A DNA stretch of 64,000 nucleotides. Source: Lottia gigantea (Eukaryota; Mollusca; Gastropoda; Lottiidae). The stretch is taken from positions 197,771-261,770 of the forward strand of contig NW_008708015.1 in the NCBI RefSeq assembly GCF_000327385.1, in the 5' to 3' direction. A program made the translations under genes and the position numbers. This document shows positions 42,101 to 54,100 of the stretch, piece after piece. A model generated the notes under the pieces. It was not told the DNA's origin and did not search any database. It worked only from the letters and a program-made list of their open reading frames with translations. Each line of letters starts with the position of its first letter. Within the stretch, counting starts at the first letter, position 1.

Positions 42101-45100
42101 TGACTTCATCACATAGCCTTCTTTTTCTTTCACCTCTTTCATCTTAAACATCCATTTTGGTTTTAAACCTGTCTTGTTGACCTCACATTCATATACAACT
42201 GTTTCTGCTTCCTTCAGTGTCTGGTCTTTCAGAGGTTTTATAATCTCAATAGGTAATTCTACAGAGAGGGATATAAGATTATTGGCTTAAATATTCCTAA
42301 CCGAATTTTCAAAGAATGGTTAGAAAATGTTTGAATGCTTTGAGAAACAGAGAACATTATTCAATGGTGGATATATTCCCATGGGCTAAATATTAGATAG
42401 AACCATGTCCTTGTGTATTGGGCCTAATTCTGACTCATGTAAAACAAAGAGTCTAATTTCGTCCTCAAGGGTTGAATGTTAGTCTGGACCTTGTCCTTGT
42501 GTATTGGGCCTAATTCTGACTCATGTAAAACAAAGAGTCTAATTTCGTCCTCAAGGGTTGAATGTTAGTCTGGACCTTGTCCTTGTGTATTGGGCCTAAT
42601 TCTGACTCATGTAAAACAAAGAGTCTAATTATCGTCCTCAAGGGTTGATGTTAGTCTGGACCTTGTCCTTGTGTATTGGGCCTAATTCTGACTCATGTAA
42701 AACAAAGAGTCTAATTTCGTCCTCAAGGGTTGAATGTTAGTCTGGACCTTGTCCTTGTGTATTGGGCCTAATTCTGACTCATGTAAAACAAAGAGTCTAA
42801 TTTCGTCCTCAAGGGTTGAATGTTAGTCTGGACCTTGTCCTTGTGTATTGGGCCTAATTCTGACTCATGTAAAACAAAGAGTCTAATTTCGTCCTCAAGG
42901 GTTGAATGTTAGTCTGGACCTTGTCCTTGTGTATTGGGCCTAATTCTGACTCATGTAAAACAAAGAGTCTAATTTCGTCCTCAAGGGTTGAATGTTAGTC
43001 TGGACCTTGTCCTTGTGTAATGGACCTAATTCTGACCAATGTAAAATAAAGAGTTTATTATTATTATTATTATAACATTGATGATATTCTGAAAAGTGTC
43101 TTGTTTACCCTATTTTTGATATCCGCTTAAAATGGTGCAACCAAATCAAATTTTTTAATCCAATGGATAATAATAAAGGCCCAAGCCACATTCAATTTGA
43201 CTATTCCTGTTTTATAGAAGTTGCTAGTACCTTTAACAGTTAGTTTGGCAGTTGATTCCAGTTTATCGTTAAATTTAACGGAGAATTTTCCACCATCTTT
43301 AACGTTGACTTCTTCAAGTTGTAAGGTGTGTTTAGTACCTTCTATTTTTATGATATACCCGTCTTTTTCTAGCACTTCTTTTTCTTGATGGAACCAAGTT
43401 GATTTAACATTGGCTTTGGAGACTTCACAAGTAAATGTGGCTGATTCAAATTCCTTTAATTTCAAATCTTTGAGAGGTTGGAGAATTGTTAAAGCTGTTT
43501 CTATAAAGGAATGATGTTAGTTTGTATGTTAAATATAATATGTTGAGTATTGTAAAGAGCTTTACAAATTAAAAGGGAAAAATAATAGATACCCAGCAAT
43601 AGTTATAAGATTTGAACAACATTTAGAAGTGAGGAGTAGAATTGATAATAATAATAGCCAATATGATAAAAAAAATCTGTACAAGAAAGACAATTAAATT
43701 TAAATTTTGTCCAAATCATGGCAAAATTGGGAGTAAAGGTTTAGTAGTAGACTCCTCCAAGGAGAAGTACCATCAGGTGTTTTGAAAAGAGTAATAATTA
43801 ATATTCCACCGTTCACAAGGTTATTAGATTTGTGTAGTAATAATATAGTTGATCCAGAAATACTGCAATCTTCTAATCTTATTTAACAAAAAAACAAGCA
43901 GTTTTGTGCGTAATTCATAAACAAAAGTCTTAAAAATGTCTTTTTGAAATATCTTTCATAAATTTTCACAGAACTCTTTTTTTCTTCATTTTATGATAAT
44001 CATTTTTCCCCCTATTAATTAAAAAGCTCTGAACAAGAAGTGAGTATATAAATACAACATTTAGTTCAGATTATAGAGTGTAAAGATATTCTCCAAAATA
44101 TTAAAGATGGCTTTAATAATTTGATTTGCTAATAAATTTTGATATTTTGAGAATATTATTCTCATCTAAATCAGATAATAGCTAGATTTATAATCATATT
44201 TTATTGAATAAGAATGTTGAAATCCTTTAAACCCAGTGGTGTTTCTAGGAAACATTAGGTGAGGGGGCCGAGCAGGAGCCAAAAATTTTCCATGGGGTGC
44301 ACAGACCATTCTTTTACTTTGTAAATTGATAAAAATTTTGAAAGACAGGCCAGCCTCTTTTCTGGGGGACCATGTTACTGTTTAAACCATCTTAAGTTTT
44401 GAAGAAGAAAAGCTCGGAAGTTGAGAAGATTAATATACAACATTGATACTATATAATATTATACTATAGAAATTGAAATGTTAAATTTGAATTAGTTCAG
44501 ATTATACTAATTAATAGCAATATAGTTAATAAAAACCCCTTTTTTCTGATCTTTGTGAGATATGGATGGTTTCTTTGTTTTCAGAAGGATCAGAAAAATG
44601 TAATTTTATGTTGTATTAAACAGATTGAAACAAACAAACAAACAAACCACGAGAGTCTTACCTTTGACAGTGAGATTGGCTGAAGTTGATTTACTCTCAA
44701 TCACCATCACGTATTTCCCACTGTTAGAAGTCAAAGCATCCTTGATCTTCAGTGTGTGAATCTTTCCATCGACCAGGATTTCACAGGTCTCAGATGGTTT
44801 CAGCTCTTCACCGTCACACATCCATTTGACTTTTAGATTGAGTCTGTTGAGTTCACAGATGAACACTGCTGTTTCTTTCTCCTTGATTTCCTGATCTTTC
44901 AGAGGTTTGATGATTTCTACTGGAATTTCTGGAAAAGGAGAAACAGATTGTCATGCTTCTGAATAAGAATGAAATTTGAATTATGGACATAAGGAGAAAA
45001 AAAATTATAATGTTTCTATAAAAAAATAAATAAATAAACGCCAAAAAAGTCATTAACTATATGGATTTGTTCACTTGACAAGATAAACATTCTACTGGAG

Positions 45101-48100
45101 CAGAGTGCAGAATTTAAAACAAAAACATTTTAAATATACAAAAATTCTAAAGGGGATGCCAAGTTGGCAAAATCAGACAAACTGCCACAATAAATGTTAT
45201 ATCTGAATAATTCCTGTGTTAAAATAAAATATCAAGACTACTCTGAGATATATCTAACTCACCTTCCACTAGGACCATGGCCTTGCTGGATTTATCATCA
45301 ATTTTCACGGTATAATCAGCTTCATCGTCAACGGTAACACTGTCAATAATCAGTTTATGATGAGTACCATCAGATATCAGCTTGACGCCATCTTTAGGAG
45401 TTATCTCCTCTCCATCACGATACCAGGTGGCAGCACGATCAGCTTTAGATACTTCACATTCCAGTATCAATTTCTCTTCCTCTTGAAGAGTTTGTCCGTG
45501 TAGTGGCTTCAGGAACTCAAGTGGAATTTCTGAAATAAAATCATAAATAAAATAACATAAATAAAGTGATGAAATAAGATGAAATGAGTCCTACTTTTCT
45601 GTACCCAAAGAAGACAGGCAACGCCATGCAGGGTGCAACAAGGGAAATTTTGCCAGGACATCGACATTAACCTACAAATATAGTGATGAAATGGACGTAT
45701 ATATGCTGATATCATCTAGCTGTATTAATGAACACAATGAGTTGTTAAATAGAAGGGAGATGGTGAAGGCAATCAAATTACTGAAATGAGCCATACTGGT
45801 GTGTTTAGGTTAAGGCATGATATTTCATACAATCAGGATCTCATCAATCCAGCTAAATGTTCTATTAAACATTTTGACTTATTTTTGCTCCCAAAATGAA
45901 ATGTCATTATCTCTTACCATCAACAGTGAGTTTGGCTTTAGTTACAGCATCATCACAGCTACAAGAGTATTCAGCATCATCTTCCAAAACAGCATCATTC
46001 AACGCCAAGGTATGGACTAGCCGCTCGGAGCTAAATTTAATTCTGTCACTGAATGATATTTCTTTGCCATCTTTCTTCCAAGTGACTTTTCTATTTGGTT
46101 TATTCAGATGACATTCGAATGTCACTGCTTCTTGTTCTGAGATGTCATGATCTTTCAATGGTTTGGTGAATACAGTTGGTATCGCTGAAAATTTAGAAGA
46201 ATCAGTTTAAAACTTTTGACATATTTTCACAACTTCAATTTCAGTCAACACAGTAGAAATATTGATATTTAGGACAAAAATATTTGGTAAACAGAATTCA
46301 AAAATCAGACTGAAGAAAGCATTCTAATGTTATTCTGTTTGCATTAAAACTCTAATATGCTGTTCGGACATGTTTCAAATATAAAATCCATGATAAGGAC
46401 AAGCTGGTTCAGAAATATTGGTTAAATTCCAAGAGTAATTTTAGCAATGCACAGTGTTTTGACAAGAGTACATCTGGTGCTGATGACAAGTTTTCAATCA
46501 CCATGACAGCGAGTTTGGACATAGAGGTAAAATTTGCAATATCCAGATTATCCCTATGAGTGAATAAATACCACTTACATTCTACGTGTAGTTTAGCGTG
46601 TGTCATTTCTGGACCAACCATACATTTGTATTCTCCTTCATCGGAGAGTTCTAAATCGGTGAAATATAAATACTGTGAAAAATCTTCTGTTACGGCTTCG
46701 AGCTGGTCAGACTCCGTGATTGGTTTATCATTCTTCAACCACTGGACGGCAACATCCTTCTTTGTCATCTGACATTCGAACTCAGCACTATCAGTTTCCT
46801 TGGCCCAAATATCTTCAAGATGGCGTACAAATACTGGAGCGAGTGCTGTAAATAGATTGTAGAATATTTAATTTTCTTGGCTTTTGTTGCGATAAAATTG
46901 ACACCATTTTGATTTTTCCAAAGAGTAAAGAGTTTTAATTTATCGTGTTTGCATTTGTTTTTTAATTTTAAGTTTCAATAAAATTGTATAAAAGTATTTA
47001 AAGCAAAAAGAAAAGAAGCAGAAAATTTGTAAATATTGTTGACGAACTTACGTAAGATTTTCAAGTAAGCTGAAGATTCCTTGTCGCTAGGCAACACAAC
47101 AGTATATTCTCCCTCATCTTCTGGAATGGTTTCCTGGATACGGAGAACGTATCGGTATTTATCACACACCATCTTGATACGTTCGCTAGGTAACAATGGT
47201 TTACGATTTTTCAACCAGCGTACTTTCACGTTTTCTTTACTTAATTCACACTGGAACTCGACATCTTCACCTTCAACACCTTCTGTTGCTGTTAGTCCTG
47301 ACTTGAAACCAGCTTCAGTTTCTAGAAAGAATAAAGGGTATATGAAGTAAAAGTGCAGGGTTTGCCTTTTGGGTCTGTATTGCTAGCTAATGACGCTTTT
47401 AGGTTTGAACGACCAGTTTTTTTCAACCTTCAGTGATATCATTGAGCCATATGATTAAATTCATATTTTTTTTAAAATCATTTGTTCAGTACCAGATAAG
47501 TACAATGTACATCATTTTTGAATCATTTTGCATAATTAGCCTACCTTCAACAGTGAGTCTGGCAGTAGAGATGTCATCACCAACCATAATGGTATAGCTG
47601 GCATCGTGGTCTATGGTAGTATCAGGTATCTTTAAGATATGTTGGGTTCCATCCACTATAAATACATAGCCTTCATCTTCAGTAATCTCTATACCATCTT
47701 TCAACCATTTTACTGGCACATTCTCTTTAGAGAGTTCACATACAAAGCTGACAGTTTCACCTTCTAGACATTCATTATCAGACAGTGGAAGCACAATGCT
47801 TGGAGTCAACTCTGAAAATTAACCAAATTGTAAATTAACTCAATTATAAATTCAGAATTTCAATCACCATTTCATCTAATAAAAAATCATTGACTAGTTT
47901 AAAACAAAAGCTAATTTGGTTTACTTTAAAATATTTGCATATTTATGAGTAAAATCCTGAAAAAAAAACAAAAGCAGGGTTGGATTTGAGGGAAAGGGGA
48001 TATTTAGGTATCAACAGCTAAAAAAAAAAAACTACCTGAAAAAAATAATGCTACAGCTAAAGAATATAAGGGAAATTAGTAAAGATTAAATATTAGTAAG

Positions 48101-51100
48101 TTTGTTGATTTTAGTAAAGCATTTGATAGGGTTTATAATGATGGTCTGTATTACCCTCTATAGTAATAACAGCAGTAGTTGATACTTCTCCAGCCAGACA
48201 CGAATAGGCTCCTTCATCTTTTAAATCAACATTAAATACTATCAGCTCTCTTTCAACATCTTTAATCTTAAATTCATATTTCTCGCTCGGTTCTAGATCC
48301 ACTTCATTGTGCCGCCATGTGACGTGAGTCTCCGGGCGCGACAACGTGACATCCAAACTCAAATTTTCAGATTCTTTGATTGTCTTATCTGACAGACCCT
48401 TGACAAAATATGTTGCTATTTCTGTAAGTAAGGGATTAGTACAAATTATGTTAAAGTTAGAGTATAAAAATAGTGTGAAAGAATGAATGTTAGATTAAGA
48501 TTATGATGTGAATCGTTAGAAAGTTAGATATTGCATTCACATTATACAATATTAAAATAAGAGAAGAATGATTAAAATATTTTGAAAATATGGAGAAATT
48601 GTGTGAATTAAGGACATACAAATCTTATAATAAGATTGAAGGCAGGGGTAAGTATGAATTAGATTAAAATTTTTAGATGAAAGTTTTAAAAAGGGACAAT
48701 AATTAGATACAAGACTTGAAGGACATTAAAATTTACAAACCTTCAACAAAGAGAACAGCTTTGGATGATTTATCTTTGATGACGATACAATATTCAGCTT
48801 CATCTGACAGAGCTGCACTTGGTAAAATCAGGGAATGTTTAGTACCATCAACTCTGAGAAGGAGTTCGTCTGTTGATTGAAGAGGAGCTTTGTCTTTAAA
48901 CCATTGAGCTTCAATATTTGGTTTGTTGACTTCACAGACTAGAGTTACAGCATCACCTTCTGTAGCTTCAGTTTCTTTCAGGGGGACGGTAATTTCCAGA
49001 GGTAGTTCTAGAACAGAGATCAGTTGATAGTTTTAACAATTGCAGTAATTTCAAGGACAAGGAAAATGAAAATGGCCAGTTACCATCAGACTATTTGAAG
49101 GCTCTCCTAAATCAATGCATAGTTTAAGAACCTATTAAGTTTCTCAAAATAAACAATTTTTGATATAAAGGGTCTAGTAGTCACAGAGTAACATTTCATT
49201 GCTGTGAACAAGAACAAAACTATACAATTTTTATGCTGAGTTTTACACATAATTGGATAAAAGTTTCCAAGATTGTAGTTTTTTTCTGAAATTCTGAAAG
49301 AACTCCATCAACATTTTCTAAAACAAGTTCATGCTTCAAGATGCAAATACATCATGCACATTATTGACACAATACAAAATATTTAACCATTCATATTCCT
49401 CCTTTATTTACAATCTGGAACTCAGTTCACTGATATCTTTTAATCAAACTTCATTTCAAGAGTGGAAATGTTCACATCTAAAATGACACAAGAATTATTA
49501 TCCTGAAACCTTAATAAATCCAGGATATTCTTGATAATAATGATCTAACCTTTAACCACTAGTGATGCCGAGCTGTCAATACCACCCACAGATACTATGT
49601 ACTCTGCAGTATCATCCAGTTTCACGTCCAGTAGAGTTAGAGTGTGGACGCAACCATCAGATTGCATCAGGACAGAATCGATGGTGACAACAGGGAACCA
49701 TTTCTAAACCATTTAGCTGGTTGAAACGCATCTGTTACTTCACAAGTGAATGAGATTGTCTCCCCTTCTTGACATGTCTGTTCTCGAAGAGGTATCTTAT
49801 ATTGTAAGGGTGCCTCTAGAATGTGGAAATAAATCTTACGGTTATCTCTTGTCGTTCAAATCCTAAATTTATGTAAAGTTTGGAAATTTTCTGACTTTTG
49901 AAAAATCTTTGGTCATTTTTCTTACCTTAACTTTTAAGAGCCATCTAGGGCAGCATGTAAAAAAATACGTAATATGTAAAAAAAAAACTACAAAATTCTA
50001 CTTAAAACACAACACTTCAAAAAATGTTTCTATGCAAAAAAATCTTAAAAAACAGAAAAAAATTATCCAATGAACATTAATGCTAACAATGACAAATGCA
50101 TTTTCTATTTATTTCATGCTGGAATACTTAATGATCATTAAAAATGGAAAATTAAGATGATGTCTTGAAACAAATTGGTGATGTCAAAATGAAAGGAGAA
50201 ACCAACCTTGAAGAGTATTCATGCCAGACATGCGTTTACTACCAATGACGACAACGTAATCCCCATAATCAGGGGCAGATAACTGATGGAGTATCAGTTT
50301 ATGAACACTGCCATAATCCGTCATCTCATATTTACGACTTGCTTTTAATTCTTCCTCATCTTTAAACCAGGAGACACGCATGTTGCTTTTTGAGACATTA
50401 CACGTAAAAACTGCCTGCGTTTCGATGGAGGTCGTAAAGCGTTTCAGGGTCAGATGGAGTTTTATGGGGATTTCTGGAAGCAAGAGGGATTAATCTTTCA
50501 TGCAATTATCACAGATCACGATGTCTTAAATCAAAGTTTATTCCCAAAATCTGAGATTTCATTTCAGTTTTGTTTTCTAATTATTCATTGAAAATTCTCA
50601 TTAAAATTATTATTTTTTAATTTTCATCATTTTTTTTAATCAATATTTTCAACCAAAACCATTGTTTAAGCTAAAAAATTTAATTTCTGTTTAATCTGTT
50701 CAGATTTTTAGAATGAAAAATTGGAATTTCATCAATAGATTTCAAGTTTTGAACTAAAATCCAAAGCACTTTCAAGATATACCTACTATCCGATATAGTT
50801 GAAATCCAAATCTGATGTGGTATCAGGTGTTTTAGAAGATATCGTGTTCTAATGACCTCAAGCATACATTGAACAGACAGTGACAGGGTGCAGTGAGTAG
50901 ACACTAGGCAGATAGACAGACACAGACTAGACAGGCAGACACAGACTAGACAGGTAGACAGAACAGTGAAAGCAAGGATTGGGCAAAAGGAGACAACACA
51001 GATCTTTTATAAATGATAAAGAGACTGGGGTTTCAAACAGGGAATATGAAGCAGATTTGCAGTTAAAGTATATTGCAAATATTATTATGTATTCAGTTAT

Positions 51101-54100
51101 TCATTGCAATTGATATTATCACATTTTTGAAAGACCCAAAATTATACCCACAAATTGTGGGCAAAAGGATATTTGGAAAGTTTGAAAACCCAGGTGTAGA
51201 AGCTTTTATGTATGATAATATTTGGTAATCTTCAGAAACATTTATGGTAATACATGTATTAAATCTACTGACTTTGTGATTTTAATACACCTGTGCTGTT
51301 ATATCTAATATTAATTAATAACTAAATTCTACTCTACTTCTAATATATTCTATATTTCATACTTTTAGAGTTCAGATCACAAAGCAGAAACAATTTTTGA
51401 AAAAATCTTTAAAATCTTAAATTTCAAGAGTAGATCACAAAATTTAAACATTTAATTCATGTTTTTCTGATGTTTATTTCTGCATTTTTAATGAATATTG
51501 GAAATAGTAATAAACATAAGATTAAAATATTGTCATTCAAGATTTAAAATTTTTCTGTTTTATGATCAGAAATCTTTTTGGTTTAAGCTTTGTGACTGAT
51601 TATCCATATTGAAATTTGTAAAATGGCAAGTAAAGCTACAAGTTTTTATGATTAAACGATGGTTTAGAAGAATATTGGAAGGTTAAAATGAGAAAATGAG
51701 GGGGTAGCGTGGGGCTGCTGTAAAATGAAATTGAAAAATATACTAAATTTTAGTTGGGGAGCATGCATTAGTAGCTTAAAATCTACGCAAACTACCAAGA
51801 CTAGGGATATTGGGGGAAAGACCAACCCATAACATGGGTCAATTCAAAAAACCAAAATATAATTTTTGGTCAAACAATTGGTAATATTGGACCCTTAATT
51901 CTTAAAATATCAAACAATCATTGAGTTTGACTTAAAATTTTGAAATAACTGGTTTGTGAATAAACACAACTTTCCGAGATTATAATTTAAATATAGAAAT
52001 AAGAGTCCTAGACCCTATTGACTAATTTGTATATCTGAAATATTCAACAGGCTAAATATGTTCTAGGGGAACTACATCTGAAATGTGAACCTATGCTAAA
52101 CTAATCAGACTAGGTGATCAATCAAATCAATCATTTTTCATACCAACACAGACCCACTCATGCCATATGCACACATTGAAAAGTAAAGCACACACACAAA
52201 GTAAAGTTAAAAATGCACACAAATCTATTAATAAATCAGTCTGCGAAAGACATGACAATGTAAAGATATAATAGATATTAATAAATTCACGGAAGCTATG
52301 CTAATATTGAAATTATTTTAAATATATCAAAGCTTGGCTGTTGCTTAGAGACAAACTTACCGTCTAAATGCAGACAAGCTGAACTCTGTTGGTCGCCAAT
52401 GACAACCGAGTATTCAGCAACGTCTGACTTGTCCACGTCTTTAATGACTAGAGTGTGAGATCGACCATCTTGTTGCAAAACGTGTTTGTTGCTAGGGGTG
52501 ATTTCTTCCCCGCCTTTGAACCATGTGACAGACACGTCATCTTTGTTGACTTCGCAAGTGAAATAGGCAATTTTGTGTTCTTCTACCAATTGTTCACTCA
52601 AAAGTGCAGTAAACTCAACTGGGATTTCTGGAAATTCAAAGGGAGTGAACACTACATAAAGCACATGCATTTCATGTGGGTGGTTCATATCAGATGTGAT
52701 AAACTGCAGTGATATACACAACATGTCTAAAGTGATATACAAAACATGTCTAAAGTGATATGCAAATGTGATGGGAAAAATTGTCTATATTCTGATCTGG
52801 GGATATTGTGCAAAGTTTTGATTTGCTAGATCATTTCAAGAAAAAACTAGGAAGATGTTCCACTAATAGGATCTTAAAATGACTCGGACTTTTGGTGATT
52901 TAGGGGTGAAAGAAAGGAACCCAAAAGAAAATTTCATGCACTAAAACACACGTCAATGGCTCCTTACCTTGAACAGTGAGCTGAGCTGCTGTCTGCTTGT
53001 CTTCAACTCTGGCACTGATTTCACCGGAATCTGGCAACAGTGCGTTCTTGACAATAAGTTTATGTTCTTTGTTGTCAACGGAGATGATGAATCGTTTGTC
53101 CTCGACAACTTCCTGTCCGTCAAGACACCATTTTACAGTGGCTCCAGCCTTGTTGAGTTGACAGAGGAACTCAGCATCTTCGCCTTCCTTCACTGACACA
53201 TCTTTCAATGGTCGAATAAACACTGGGGAAGCTTCTGGTAAAAAAAAATGGGTTTGCAAATAGATATTGTGTATTTCTAAAATTGTTTCAAGTAAATTTC
53301 ATAACACTTACTCTAGTTTCTAAATACAGTGTGAATTGAGGAAAACTTCAGTGTCCTGTATGTCTTTGAATTTTTAATCTGCTTTTTAGGTTTAGACTGA
53401 TGAATCAATGGTGTTTCTTTTACTTTATAAATAAACCAAGTACTAACGATCCAAACCACAAAAGAAACTCGAAATCCAAAACAACATAATTGGCAAAACA
53501 TTGATAGCAACTAATGAACTTTTCACATAAGGAAGTATATCAATCAGAAGTTTATAATATTTGAAAACAATCAAGATCCCTTTACACTAAAAAACTATTA
53601 GTAATTCCACATGTACAATATTTCTGAAAACAGGCCGTGTTATATATGTAAGCATAAAATAAAAATAATATTTAAATGAATTGTCTCACCTTGTACAAAG
53701 AGATTGGCAGTAGTTTCTTTATCGCCAACCTTGATACTGATTGGACCTTCATCCTCAACTTCTACGTCTGATAAAATCAATTTATGTTTCTTGCCATCCT
53801 TGACAAACTTCACGTTCTTGCCCTCCTTCAATAGTTTACCATTTTTATACCACTTGACATTGGATAGGTCTTTAGATAACTCGCATTCGAATTCTGCATT
53901 TGTCTTCTCTTTAACTGTGACATCATTGAGAGGGGAGGTAAAGTCTGCTGGAAGTGCGTTCACCGTCAGTTTAGCCTTAGATGATTTCTTTCCAACTTTG
54001 GCAACGATCTTTCCGCTGTCTTCTGGAGAGATATCACGGATGGTCAGTTTATGTTGGCAGCCATCTTTGATGATCTCAATACCTTCTTCAGGAAGTAGTT

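Larger units (their letters stand above)
43501..44661 (-). other. 1.16-kb intron with two mobile repeats
   Basis: Contains a family 2 repeat (43676-43800) and a hAT-like MITE (44234-44380). No exon signature. Confidence 0.75.

Noticed and set aside
42385-43065. Possible CRISPR-like array
   Set aside because: Units are contiguous 86-bp copies without unique spacers, in an animal intron; it is a minisatellite.
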